Assembly (NCBI GenBank): GCA_029783825.1
Contig: JAREIK010002964.1
Span: forward strand, 1,053,291-1,117,290
Reading direction: 5' to 3'
Length of the DNA: 64,000 bases
Source of the DNA: Sapria himalayana
Lineage: Eukaryota > Streptophyta > Magnoliopsida > Malpighiales > Rafflesiaceae
Both the position numbers and the translations under genes were made by a program. Positions 1-11,150 of the stretch are shown one piece after another; within the stretch, counting starts at the first letter, position 1, and each line of letters begins with the position of its first letter. The notes under the pieces are model-generated. The model made no database searches, was not told where the DNA came from, and was given only the letters and a program-made list of their open reading frames with translations.

Positions 1-312
1 CTTTTGCCCCAAGGCTTCAATCTATAGCATTAAAATTACTACGACAACCTTGTTCATCCTCATGTTATGAAAAAAATTAGAGCACATATAATTTTATTCT
101 CCATGAAAAGAAACAAGTTGACACCACAAAGAGCTGATGATTTAGTTTGTCCATAACAATCTCCGACTTTTGTCAAGGACATCTTCAAACTATAATGAAG
201 ATGAATCTAAAATGTGAGATATTGGAGGTGATTGTTTTAACTTAATGAATATAGAGATGCTGAAATTCTTGAGATTACAGATCTTTCTTTTGATGAACCT
301 AAACTGTAAGCT
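1..312 (+). pseudogene. hAT transposase C-terminus (DUF659-type), truncated at window edge
   Basis: Conceptual translation in shifting frames gives the end of a second, different hAT transposase class. The clearest stretch is KRNKLTPQRADDLV (about 103-147), preceded by a degraded form of the usual SSSGCERNWS..HSKKRNRL block. After it come pieces resembling the NLRLLSR and MWDIGGD segments, and an acidic end around DLSFDEPKL (about 280-308). In the family this is the dimerisation region. Stops and frameshifts are frequent, so the copy is dead. The N-terminal part lies left of the window. It belongs to a different hAT lineage from the BED/DUF4413 copies elsewhere here. Confidence 0.55.
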
Positions 313-599
313 ATTTTATTTGATTCAAAAAAAAATATTACCATTTAGTTTTAATATTACTTATATTTATGTTTGAATGTTGGTAAAAACAATATTTGAG
401 CACTTTTTTTTCTAAATTACTTTTAAAAATAATATTTATATTTTTTTTATCTTATTATGTCGTGTCCTGGTTGTATCCTAGTTTTTTAAAATTTACTGTG
501 TTCCCTTATCATGTCATGTCGTATCCTCGTGTCCGAATCCATGTTCATGCTTCTTAGATCATGCATATGTCTGAAGGTATTGCCAGTTGTAACATTAAT
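313..599. other. AT-rich 3' flank of the hAT remnant
   Basis: No reading frame. Contains imperfect repeats of a CGTGTCC/CGTATCC word (465-545), which is commonly seen in the 3' terminal part of this hAT class. No terminal inverted repeat could be placed. Confidence 0.3.
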
Positions 600-1497
600 A
601 TTCTTGATCTCAAAGTCTCATGAATCATCATCCTAGTCCTTTATCTTGAATGTTCAATCTCGAATCATCCTAGTCCTTTATGCATATAAGTGTCTTTATG
701 ATATTTGATCACATTATCGATCTCTTATCTGAAACAACATTTGTTACTACAAAAAAAAAATAAACTTCAAAGTTATGCTAGATATTAGACGAGTCAGTGA
801 ATCACGAGTTATCTTAGAAGTATGCAATAAATAAATTCATATGAATTTTACTAAAACAAAATATTCAAATTCTTAGTATCATTATATAATATGATAAATA
901 GTAATTGATATAAGTGCTGAAATAACTCCTTTCACATCCGACAGACCATCCTGTCATTTGTCCTTAACTAACTAAATGGAGATGTCATCATCTCCAAATA
1001 TAGTGTCAATGTCTGTACTTGTAGTTCGACTACAACTTTCAAACCTAGTATTATAATAAGATATCTATGTTTGTACTCATTCACATTAACCCTAAGATCA
1101 ATACATGCAGTCAAATAATAAAAATATAAAAAAAATTAATATATTAAATATTTAGTTTCCATCTTAACAACTATGACACTAAATACATAGTAATCTTTAT
1201 ACTTATTAAACATACTAATAGTATTGCATATTATCTAAGTATAATATAAGAAAGTGTATACAGAGGAATACATATTAGTCGTGTCATATAAAATTTTCTT
1301 GTATATCAGTCTTGATTATCAATAATAAACTCATCACTCTACTATTAGCATAGTAATATATTACACATTAGTAGTCAACACAAGATTCCAACATAAAATA
1401 AGAGTAATTCTAATAGTCCCTCACATCAATTTAAAATATTTTCTTTTTTAAGTCTACTGACAAACAGAGACACTAAACTCTAACTATTTACTAAGGA

Positions 1498-2273
1498 GCT
1501 GTTTGATAAACCATTTAACTTTTTCAAACCATAAAAAATGAAAATTTTCAATAATTTAAAAAAATCAATATGTTTGATAAAAAATTTGTGAATACTGTTA
1601 ATTAAAAATTTTAAGTGAAATAATATTAAAAATATTAAGTAGATAGAGACATACTTAATATTTACAACAAAAATTTCATAAACATTTTTTTTGATTTACC
1701 ATTTTATTTTATTTTTTCTTTTTTCTTTTCTCATTCACACAACAGATCAGTTTGTGAATCTGTTTTGCCCTCTTTTTTCTCCGCCACCACAAATCATAAC
1801 CCAAACCCTCTTCATGATTAATTTAAGAGATAAAATAACAAATCAACTAGTTGTTCATTAATTTTTATTTTTATATAAAAAATTTAGGTAATTTTAAAGA
1901 GTTTAGATTTTTTTGATTATTTTTTATATATTTTTATATCTTTTTTGGATTTATAATTTATTTATGGATATGTTTTTATAAATTTTATTTTTTTTAATAA
2001 TTAATAATTGTAGTGAAAAATATTTTATTAAAAATTATATTTATGTTGGATAATATGTAATACAATGATAATAATGATAAATAAGTAAAATACATCATTT
2101 TCAGTATTTGGTATTTATAGTTATCAAATAATATATTTATCTTTAGTATTCAATTAACAATAATTTATCAAATAGTTTTTTATTAAATATTCAATACTTA
2201 AAAAATTCAGCCTTAATTTTTCAGCACTTATTTTTCAGCACTTAATTTTTTAAATTTTATCAAAAGAACTCTA
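1498..2273. mobile_element. MITE with GAGCTGTTTGATAAA-type ends (hAT-like)
   Basis: About 776 bp that interrupt the transposase homology of copy A: aligning to the copy at 57970-61566, the host sequence stops at about 1497 and resumes at about 2274. The ends are inverted repeats, GAGCTGTTTGATAAA on the left and GAGTTCTTTTGATAAA read from the right. A short CTAAG lies on both sides and could be the rest of an 8-bp duplication. No coding capacity. Confidence 0.6.
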
Positions 2274-2921
2274 AGCATCCTAAGAAATTTTAATAAATTT
2301 CTTATTCTTTTAATGTGTGAAATAATTTTTATCCTCATTTGTGCTATTAGTTTAATTATGTGACACATAAACCTAACATTGAAAAAACTCACCTAACTAC
2401 TCATCTCTAATAGTTCTAAGAAACATACTAATAAATACTTTATTATTAAAATTAGTAATGAAAATAATACTAAATATTTTATTATAAATATTATATTCCC
2501 TAAAGACTCTCATCATAAACTTGTATATTATGAGAATAGAGAATCTAAAAATCATATAATAATATACATAATGAGAGGTGAGACATGTACATAATATATC
2601 ATCGATACTATTTCAGATAACAGATATCACTAAAATTACTTTACTATATTTTCTAAACTCATTAATTATTATTTATTTTTCTAACTTATAATATTAAACC
2701 TAGAAATCCTATAATAAGTAGGCTGGAAATACTGAAAATATTTATATAATATTGACAACTCTAAGATACTCTAAAAATATAATTAAAAAACTCATAATAA
2801 TAAATAATTTGATTATATATTTTCTCCCAAAATAATTATAATATATGAAAGAGATCAAACAAGTTAAACTAGATTCAACTTGAAAGACCCTACCACTTAG
2901 TTGAATTTGTCTAGGATCTAA

Positions 2922-3302
2922 CATAGTTGTGAAAGGCGTGTTTAAGGCGTGCCTAGTCTCAAGGCACAACCACTCCCTAGATATAGTGTCTCACCTTCCA
3001 AGACATGCACCTTACTGAAGAGGAGCGTCTTATATATTATAATTTTTTTTAAAAATATATTTATTCTCAAAATTTGTAATTATATATTGAAATTTATATA
3101 ATTTCATTTATTTTTTTCATCAAAATTTATTTAAATATTAGGAACATTTATTTTTTTATCAATATAATCATATTTAATAAAAATTTATGTGCATCTAAAG
3201 TCACATTTCACTTCACAAAAGCTCACATCTTAGGTGCGCCTACGCCTCAAGGCTCCAAGAAACCTTTGCGCATTAGTGTGCTTTGTGCTTTTTAAAACTA
3301 TG
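2922..3302. mobile_element. CATAGTTGTGAAAGGCG-ended MITE, copy 1
   Basis: 381 bp. The left end reads CATAGTTGTGAAAGGCG and the right end, reverse-complemented, CATAGTTTTAAAAAGCA. Flanks are GGATCTAA (2914-2921) and AGATCTAA (3303-3310), a 7/8 match that fits an 8-bp hAT-type target duplication. The inner ends carry the GGCGTGCCTAG / GGTGCGCCTACGCC words shared with the copy at 27212-27827. No coding capacity. Confidence 0.8.
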
Positions 3303-4510
3303 AGATCTAATAAACTATATTTTTTGATGTATTGATCAAAATACCTTTTATGGTGACCAGTGTAGCATGCACTTCTACAAGTATATATTTTTAATAATAT
3401 ATATATTTTGTTGATTCTTTCTCGATATCCTTACAATTTTTATTTTTTTATATTTTAAATATGCTCGCACTATTGAAGTTCGTCTATGCTTTTATTTTTT
3501 AGGTGGGAAATAGATTTAGGTCGAATTTATTTGAGAAAACTTAATTTTAGACTCATACCTTTCGGTAGGATTATTATTATCCGTATCTATGTCAAATTTA
3601 TGATTATTATATTTATTATTATTATATTTATTATTTCTATTTTTTATAGATTTTTTTTAATTTATAAATAAACTTAATAATAAACTTATAAACAAATAAA
3701 ACAAAGTATACCATAACCACAATTAGTTTGTTGTAGACTACAATCGATTTTCTTTACACAACCTCTGAACTCTACAAAAATTTTCAATTACAACTTACAC
3801 CAAATATACATTATTTAAATATAACAACTTATAACAATAACAAAATTACAAAAAACAAAACCACAAGAAATGAGAAGAGAGCATTATAGGAGAAAAAAAA
3901 TTCATATAATAAAATAAAAAATTCATAAAATTTTCAATTTCTATTTATAAATATTTTTCATATTACAAAATTATATTTTTTTCCTTATATTTTTTACTTT
4001 TTTTATATTTTTTATGGCCAAGAAATCCAACAGCCATTAGATTTCTAAGGGGCTAACCATAAAAAACAATATGACAGTTACATTTAAAAAAAAAAGTAAA
4101 GCCATACACAACAACAGGAACAAGGAATTGAGTGCCAATATCGATCAGGCCCCGAAGACACCGTACAAGAACAAGTGACCACACAAGCTGAACCCAACTT
4201 AACTAGGTAGTTTTTTTAAGCATGGTCATATTGAGAGGTTACCCTACAAGGCGTGACCCTGACCTATGACACACTCATGCCCGATTACAAGTCACAAAGC
4301 TAATAAACCATACAACCAGATCAGGCACGCGAGTCGTGCCTAGCCCAACATGAGGCACATTTGGCTTCATCCTAACACGCCATGAGACATGCCTCAAGCA
4401 AGCATGATCCAATTCCAAGTAAAAATTCTAGAATGGGTCGAGCCCGACACACCTAATTCAAGTCGTGTCTCATGTTATGCACATGTCTCCCGACCCACTT
4501 GACACCGCTA

Positions 4511-5290
4511 CCCTCATTTATAAATAAAATCTCAAAACTAGAAATTCTCTTCATATACATGAAAATCCTAATAATTATGTTAATATAAGATTTGAAAAAA
4601 TCTAAAAAATAATTAATTATACAAATAATATATTCAATATCTAATTTAGTCATTATCAGATAATTTAATCTTCTTATAATTCTCATATATTTGATAGAAT
4701 TAAGTGAGTAACTGATATCTATGGGCAAGTATACACTCGGATCAAGTGGTGAGTCACGAATTCTAACATAACAAGATCAAACTAAATATCTAAAATATAT
4801 CTTCTTTAAAAATTAAAAACTATACTTTCTGAATATATAATTTCAATATATAAAAAATATCTAACATATTTTAAATCATTTGTTTGAAACTCGATATATA
4901 GGAATAATTTTCATTGAGACATAGTCAACTAATTATTTCCTATAATCAAGATATCATCAACGTATAGTACTAACATTACATATAGTCCCATGGTCCATGT
5001 TGGAAAAAATATAAATAATCTGACTTGCATCCCTTAAAGCCAAATATAATAGAACAGAGCCTACTAGAACAAACATACACTTTAGGAGATTTCTTCATGC
5101 CATGAAAAGTCTATCATAGTCTTCACATCAAGTATGTTCATTAAAAGTAAAACCTGGTACTTGCTGCATAAATATCACATGATCATCATAAAGAAATATA
5201 TTTATCATATCCAACTGACATATAATCTATCTGTAAAACACAACAAAAAGAATAGTAATAGAAGAATTTTTATTAAATTACATAAACAAA
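4511..5290 (-). pseudogene. Copia reverse transcriptase remnant
   Basis: Minus-strand translation gives recognisable Copia RT blocks with stops. Around 5215-5150 is a decayed form of the YQLDVKNAFLHGDL..EVYMQQPPGF block, with QVPGFTFNEHT readable. Next come pieces matching the LLALGFKxSKSDYSLF region, then near 4660-4530 the RPDIAYAVSVVSQF..LRILRYLK region (seen as KLDIEYI...IIIRIFMYMKR). The frame track near 4453-4728 ends in the hAT terminus of copy A, showing that copy A cuts this element at 4511. Catalytic YVDD is not readable. Confidence 0.6.
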
Positions 5291-6055
5291 CACAACAATA
5301 AACTAAAACACAATGCAATATAACAAGCAATATACTTATATACCAATGGATGAGAAAAACTCAAAATTTGAATATTTCTTTTAATAAGGTCATATTTGCC
5401 TTTAAAACCTGGTAAAGATATGTAGAAAGGTATGAGGATAGTAGTGACATATTCATTATTTGGGTGATTAGAATATACTAAAGAGAGGTATTGAACAATA
5501 GACCCTAAGTTATGATGAACTTTTCAAAATTTAAAGCGGATACAACAATTCATAGGACCTACTCAAATTGACTTTTCTATGATGGCATCAACTAGAATTG
5601 GGATAGTAATGCTCTCACGGGAATAGTCTAAACTTTGTTCTTTTTGTGTCATTGGTTCAGTTAAGCCTACACCTAGAGTAATATCTGCTTACTACCTTAC
5701 TTTAGAATATTAGATTGTAGCTTCAAGAGACACGAAAGCCTATACTCATGTTATACGTAAATGTAGTATATTACTTCTTTTATAAAGTCTAAAATATTTA
5801 ATATTATCATAACTAATAGCATCATTATATAAGCTAAAGCACACGAAAATGTAAATGTTGATCACTTTCTTTTAATACATATTTTATATGTATTAAAATT
5901 TTATTATAATTTATTTTTTATTAGTTATTTTATAAAATAATAATGTTGTAATATTATTTTTTTTCTTTCTAATATTTCTAAGTATGATCGTCTAAACAGA
6001 CATATAACTTCCAAGAGAATTGAGCAAGATGAATTATATTTATGAATACTAATGT
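5291..6055. other. Unassigned AT-rich stretch, possible plus-strand Copia RNase H debris
   Basis: At about 5570-5900 (+) there are faint resemblances to Copia RNase H (a degraded YTDSNWAG-like run and a KHIDV-like run). They are too weak to annotate as a gene. 5940-6055 resembles 56940-57060 in short phrases, so this is repetitive. Confidence 0.25.
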
Positions 6056-6372
6056 AAGAGTGTTATTAAAGATGTGCCTAGGGCACTCCATGAATCCATT
6101 GAAAAGTGTCTCGCCTATGGTGAGGCATGGCAATTTCCATAAGGTGGAGAAGGTGCTAGAAAAAGGTGTATCTTGTGCCCAAGCATGTCTCGCCTTGTCG
6201 AATGAGCTGAACCACTTGTTCCTTGGAACGAGTTTGATCAACTCATTCTAGGAACTAGAGTGGACAACTAGTTAATGTGTATGTATATACACATACATTT
6301 ATATGTTTGTGTATGTGTATTATACACATTCATATATATGGATACATATACTTATGTATACACACACACACG

Positions 6373-6420
<48 letters not shown>

Positions 6421-6645
6421 CGTGTGCGTGCGTGTGTGTATATACATATCTACATACACATACTTGTCTACATACATATATATAGATTATAAATAATATC
6501 TTATAAAATATATAATATATATATATATATATATATTAGGTTAAGCACCCCTTTAAAAAAAAGTTTGTACCTTAATTAGATCATGCGCTTCAAAACTCCA
6601 AGAAAATTTTGCATCTCATTATATCTTGCGCATCAGATAACTACA
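6056..6645. mobile_element. Probable CATAGTTGTG-family MITE, copy 3, expanded by microsatellite
   Basis: The left end (TTATTAAAGATGTGCCTAGG) and the right part (CGCTTCAAAACTCCAAGAAA, then GCGCATCAGATAACTAC) match the inner ends of the MITEs at 2922-3302 and 27212-27827. Terminal bases are eroded and no clear target duplication is seen. The core contains a long CA/TA/TG microsatellite. The 69-residue frame at 6042-6251 is carried by this repeat and is not considered a gene. Confidence 0.4.
6270..6536. repeat. Compound microsatellite (CA)n-(TA)n-(TG)n and (TA)n
   Basis: Alternating purine-pyrimidine tract. CA-rich run at 6358-6388, TA run at 6389-6407, TG run at 6408-6438, a looser tail of CATA/TACA words to 6485, then a second TA run at 6514-6536. 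The central (CA)n(TA)n(TG)n arrangement is self-complementary and could extrude as a hairpin. It produces three meaningless overlapping frames rich in T/H/Y/V/C. Confidence 0.95.
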
Positions 6646-6719
6646 ATGCAACCTCTCCTAGGATAGTGCACCTTGGATAGGAGCCTAGCATGAGTATTCC
6701 ACAAGACACAATGTATGAG

Positions 6720-8445
6720 TCCCCCTGGATAAAAAAGATAAAGGTTGGAAGAATTGATGTTTCGAATTTAAAATTTTACACTAGAAGGATACATTCACAA
6801 TTCATTTCATATGAGTCTTCCATCACATCAATAATTCTAGCTTAGAATAACGACTTGGAAATTAGAATTGAATTAAAGGAATCAAGTATGTGGTCTAATC
6901 AGCATTCATTATCTCAAGTATTTTCTTATTCTTATTTTGATACTTTATATTCTAATTTGTTATTCTCATTTGTTAGTTATAATATCTCATACAATATTTC
7001 TAAGATAATTAGTCATTCAGAATATCAAAAGCTATATTAGATGAATTGAATGCAATCTCATTTATAACTCATAGGTAAGTCAATAATAAATTACATATGG
7101 GTATAATAATAAAAATGAGACCCAAGAAAAAAAATTGATCAGCTAACACTAATTTGATAGCAAAAGATTTTACGCATGCATATGACATTGACTATTAATA
7201 TATTTTCTCTTTTGTGACCAAAATAATAATTATTAAATTATTACTATGTATCATGGTTTCACATAAATTGTCTATGTATCAACTAAATGTAAATAATATT
7301 TTAATTTATTGTGATATAAAGGAAGAGATGGTCATGCATCAGCCATAAGCATTTATTGTTCCATTTAGCATACGTATAGTATGTGAATTATGAAAGGCGA
7401 TCTATACCTTAAAGCACTATTCTAGGATATCATTTAGCAAATTTTCTTTGGTACTTACTATATTTGATCTTAGAAGATCTGTCATACTATTTTTGTTTCT
7501 TCCAACACATATCAGGAGGTAAGTATGTGATATTAATTATATATATATAAGATATTTTGATTATATAAAATGATTAGCTAGGTCTATCACCACTTAAATT
7601 GTTTCTACAAACTATATCCAGATGAAAAATAAGGGACACTTGAGATATTTTCTTAATATAGAAATTACATATTTAGAAGGTATAATAATTTTATTTCATA
7701 GAATATATACTTTAAATATTTTATCTGATCTTGATATGTCATGATGTGCATCTATTGACTTACCATTTGGATAAGGTAAAGAATTAACTATAGATATTGA
7801 TTTCTCAGTTGACTCTATTAGGTATAAGATAATCATAAAACATTAAACTACCTGACAGTAATTGAGCTAGATATTACTTATGTTAATAATATAATTAATT
7901 ATTTTTAGACTCTCCTACATAAATTCATATAAATATAATTTTTAGGATCCTCAAGTATGTTAAGAAAATTTCAGAATATGAGATTATATTTTGAGATCGC
8001 AAGCATAGTAGGATAAAAGCATTTTCTTATTCTAATTGGGCTCCTACAGTTACAGAGAAGAGATGCACCACAAATTTTTTTTTTTTTTACAAGTAACATT
8101 GTTTCTTGGAAGAGCAAGAAACAAACAATTATTTTAAAATTTAGTATACAAATAAAATACAGAGCTAAGGCATTATCTACCTGTAAACTCTAGTGGACCA
8201 ATTACATCTTGGAAAAACTTTGCCAACTGAGACACTACACTTTATTATGATTGTCAGGAGACATTGTGGTAACCCGATGTTCTACGAGCAGAACGTATAT
8301 TAGAATTAATTGTCATTTCATTTAGAAAAAAATCAAAAATGATTTGATTACTATAAGATACATAATTACCAATAATTATACTGCAGATATTTTCACAAAG
8401 ATTCTCAGATGATGCAAGTTTATTTCCTCTCTTCAAAGCTGGAGA
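6720..8445 (+). pseudogene. Copia RT-RNase H remnant
   Basis: Plus-strand translation follows the Copia pol order. A degraded KARLVAKGFTQ.YGIDY block (FTHAYDIDY) is near 7170. LNVNNILIYCDIKEEMVMHQP (equivalent of LDVKNAFLHGDLEEEVYMQQP) is at about 7283-7350. GHLRYFLNIEITY lies near 7635, and the WKSKKQT...EYRALSTCKLWW block of RNase H near 8105-8195. A late NCHF..KKIKNDLI..ADIFTKIL block falls near 8305-8410. Many stops and small frameshifts remove function. Gag and integrase are not found immediately upstream, so it is 5'-truncated or fragmented. The opposite-strand frame at 8254-8436 is a shadow. Confidence 0.75.
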
Positions 8446-9010
8446 TTTATGACATTAACATCACAGTTTAAAGTCTGTAGGATTTTTGTTAATTTTTTAT
8501 TCTAAAACTTAGTTTCTATTGAGTTGTATTGATTGTTTGCATGCTCCTATATCTCTCCTCTCATTCTCTCGTGTTCACTATAAACCCTAACGCACCAATC
8601 AAGATTAAAAATTTTAAATAATTATCTTCACGTGACAACTTTAATGAGGGTTCAGAAAAAATCCTACTAACATTATTGTAGAAACTAATGAAAAGTCTCA
8701 TTGTTTTAACTATGTTTGAAAAAGAATTTGAAATGATTTAATCTTGTTGTCATGTCCACTAACGTAGTAGAAGGGTTACAAGTAATATGTAGTTTTCCCA
8801 AGCATGTGTAAGATTCAAGTACCAACCTGCAAAAAAGTATTGTTATACTTTTTGTTTTACTTAATGTTGCACTTAGTTACCTCATTAAAGAATGCTCAAC
8901 CAAATTTTTGAGATATCCCAAGTATGTTTTTTTTTTTTTTGCAAAATTATATCTTGTTATTTCTTCGTAACAATTGAGAAGCAATAAAAATGTGTTTTTC
9001 TTCCATTAAA
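8446..9010. other. Downstream flank of Copia remnant; possible LTR debris
   Basis: Follows the RNase H end directly, so LTR sequence is expected, but I could not define TG...CA ends. Contains a CCTCTCATTCTCTCGTGTTCACTATAAACC-like pyrimidine-rich stretch (8555-8590) and poly-T at 8929-8941. No coding signal. Confidence 0.25.
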
Positions 9011-9200
9011 ATCAATGAAATTCATTATTGTATAGATGAAAAATGTGTTGGCCATACACAGTTTGTCTTCTTATTTTAGTCACTTGCAAACTAAGAAAAA
9101 CAAAGACAGTAAAGCCGAGTTACTATAACAGTTTTAGGAAACAGAATAAAAATCCAATGAAAAACATCAAGACAAGCCAACCATCACTAATCATTATTAT

Positions 9201-9290
9201 TCATGCCTTAGCAAGGAACCAGCCATAAAGTATCTCAAACATATTATGTTTTTTCTTCCACATTTCTACCATTTCTTTAAAGTCGGGCAC
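9201..9290 (-). CDS. Candidate last exon of an unidentified host gene
   Basis: On the minus strand a T-rich tract ending TTTCTTTCCAG (a good plant splice acceptor, 9291-9305) is followed by an open frame VPDFKEMVEMWKKKHNM continuing to FEILYGWFLAKA and a TGA at 9201-9203. The 29 residues are charged and protein-like, unlike the stop-ridden transposon remnants around it. Downstream on the minus strand (9200-9000) is T-rich 3'-UTR-like sequence without transposon similarity. I do not recognise the protein. If real, the next exon upstream would lie right of the Copia insertion at 10297-31630; the 48-bp island at 31892-31939 is in a compatible phase. A chance frame cannot be excluded. Confidence 0.35.
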   Translation of the reverse strand: MPDFKEMVEMWKKKHNMFEILYGWFLAKA

Positions 9291-10296
9291 CTGGAAAGAA
9301 ACAAAAAAAAAATATAATAAAATAATGCAGGTTGAATATTTATCAACAGCCAAAATGCATACCACTTAAAACATAAAACATCTAAATACTATCTTTCCCA
9401 ACCAACAAAAATTAATGCAAAAAATTCCTGTCTTATACTATAAGCACCTCAATTAATAGGTTTTACACCATGGCACCTACAGTAACAGGAAAATATGGTT
9501 TGGCTGTAGCTGCAAAGGAGGCTAAGATACATATTCTATGCTGCATTTGGATTAAGATAAAAATATAGTATTTCCCAAAAAAGTGAAAGGATTTTTGTTT
9601 AAAAAAAAAATAATAACATAATCATTAATGTGCAATAAACTTTAATATACAGGTTACCAAATGGCTATAAATATTCCAAATTCCTATGAATATTGTATAA
9701 AATATCAAAAAGATATCTGGTGATTGATGCAAAATAAAAATATGAATTATTAAAATTAATTCATTTGAAATATTCTCCATAATAAAATGATAATACACTC
9801 TACATAAACTGGTCATGAAAAGCCAGATTAAATCAATTTCAAAAAGTAGCTATCTAATTTAATAAGACTCAGATGTAGTAGTGTTTATGACTTTATACTC
9901 TTCAAATACATCAAAATAAGAAATAATTGTCTTACTTTTCCAAGAAATACCTCCCAGAAAAACATAATAATTTGCAGAGCTCATGCAAAATGTCAATATT
10001 TATAAAAATTATGAAATCGAAATTTTTTCTATACAACAGAGTATAAGAAGAATAACATTCATGTGAATCTATCTAATAGACTTCATTAAAAAACTAAGTA
10101 CATTAACAACTTGTAATATATTTAGTCTAATAACTATCAAATATCTTGTAGAATCAACAAAAATAGTAGTATCGACTAAAAGATCAACTTTTAATTCAAT
10201 CAGAATTTCTACTCGCCAAAAAAATCAACAAAAGTAATTATTCCAATAACAAGCCAAAAAGTCACGCTAAAGAAATGCATTTATAATTGTCATGGC
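9291..10296. other. Low-complexity-poor, transposon-free stretch, intron-like
   Basis: About 1 kb with no recognisable transposon motif on either strand and a T-rich minus strand, as in plant introns. It ends exactly where the Copia 3' LTR begins (10297). No open frame worth reporting; the short frame at 9625-9816 has no supporting motif. Confidence 0.3.
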
Positions 10297-10494
10297 TGAA
10301 TTAGGATTTCAATCAAAGTGTTTTTTGAGAATGTGAGTACAACAAAAGAAAAGGAGAAAAAAAAAAGAAAATAAAAATAAAAAATTTATTAATTAGAATA
10401 TATATAGAGAGAGAGAGAGAGAGGGTTGGTAAAAACTCATATTTCAATTGTTCCCAAGTAATAAATAATAAAAAAAATAAATCAAATCTTAACA
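10297..10494 (-). repeat. 3' LTR of Copia P
   Basis: 198 bp. On the minus strand it begins TGTTAAGATTTG and ends CCTAATTCA, the expected TG...CA. Immediately upstream on the minus strand (10495-10505) is the polypurine-like AGGGAAGAATG that precedes Copia 3' LTRs. It contains a (GA)n run at 10406-10424. A similar sequence with the same order of A-rich, TA/GA microsatellite and AATAAATAATAA parts is at 31404-31630. Confidence 0.7.
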
Positions 10495-10499
10495 CATTC

Positions 10500-11150
10500 T
10501 TCCCTAAAAATTTTCTGTAAGATATATAGAATCGGCTTGCAAGTAGATAAGTAGATAATAATTATAAAACATCTTAGATCTTCACTTGAATAAAGTGATA
10601 ATCAACCTTAGTAAGATTCGTCTACACATGATACACCATGTTGATAGTAATATGTCAGACTATCTAGTTGTCAATTTTAAATATTATTAATCTTTGAACT
10701 AGTAGGCAAAACTCTTTCAAGAAATAATTAATATATTGAAGCTCATAGATAGCCAATATCACAAATATGTACTTGGTCTTTGCAATGAAATTGGAAACAA
10801 TTATATGTCCCTTAATTTTCTAGCATACAAAATTACCTACATAAATATTCAAATTTTTATGGCATATCTCCTCTTTATGATTATAGGAGTCCAACTAAAC
10901 TTTGAATATGTTTTTACCCAACAATGTCAATGATCTCAATAAGAATCTAATAAATAACTAAATATAGAGACAACGTAGAAAATAACTTAAGTTAATCACT
11001 ATCAATTTATTTAATTTTTCTAGGATCCTCTTATATACCTGATAAAATCAAGTGATAAACGGACATATATAAATAAGTCTACAACTATACCAGGTGGTAA
11101 ATCAACATGCCCACATACTAACATAATGTCATCATCATCAACCAAACTTT
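10500..11150 (-). pseudogene. Copia P RNase H and RT tail remnant
   Basis: Minus-strand pieces in pol order. A decayed RPDI-type region lies at about 11110-10990. The RNase H block at about 10900-10730 includes KTKYIFVILAIYELQYINYF, equivalent to the AEAEYRALA..CELQWLTYLL block. A VDYHFIQVKI piece, matching the HIEIDCHFIREKI motif, is at about 10590. Stops and frameshifts throughout. Confidence 0.6.

Larger units (their letters stand above)
640..3665 (-). pseudogene. BED/DUF4413/hATC transposase remnant of hAT copy A
   Basis: Read on the minus strand, the order of segments matches the better copy at 19750-21821. The N-terminal part is near 3665-3480. A stretch containing LDPRQIQLS follows (about 2910-2880), interrupted by the MITE at 2922-3302. 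The middle lies at 2880-2280, and the DUF4413-like part, including the motif for a paired aspartate/glutamate stretch, at 1440-900. The hATC end is close to 640-800. Stops occur every few codons. The apparent 75-residue frame at 2742-2969 is a chimera of transposase and MITE sequence and should not be taken as a gene. Confidence 0.55.
600..4510 (-). mobile_element. hAT element copy A, degenerate, with two nested MITEs
   Basis: Minus-strand relative of the hAT copies at 14678-18360 and 57970-61566. The right end is a recognisable terminal repeat (RC of TTGACACCGCTA, ending 4510), preceded by the GC-rich subterminal zone (4140-4500) with CGTGCC words. The left end could not be located; 600 is where transposase homology fades. 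It abuts a minus-strand Copia reverse transcriptase at 4511, so it probably inserted into that element. Two MITEs (1498-2273 and 2922-3302) sit inside it. Confidence 0.6.

Noticed and set aside
2742..2969. 75-codon minus-strand frame
   Set aside because: Starts inside the MITE at 2922 and continues into decayed transposase; a chance chimera.
6275..6496. Three overlapping 60-73 codon frames rich in Tyr/Thr/His/Cys/Val
   Set aside because: Entirely produced by the CA/TA/TG microsatellite.
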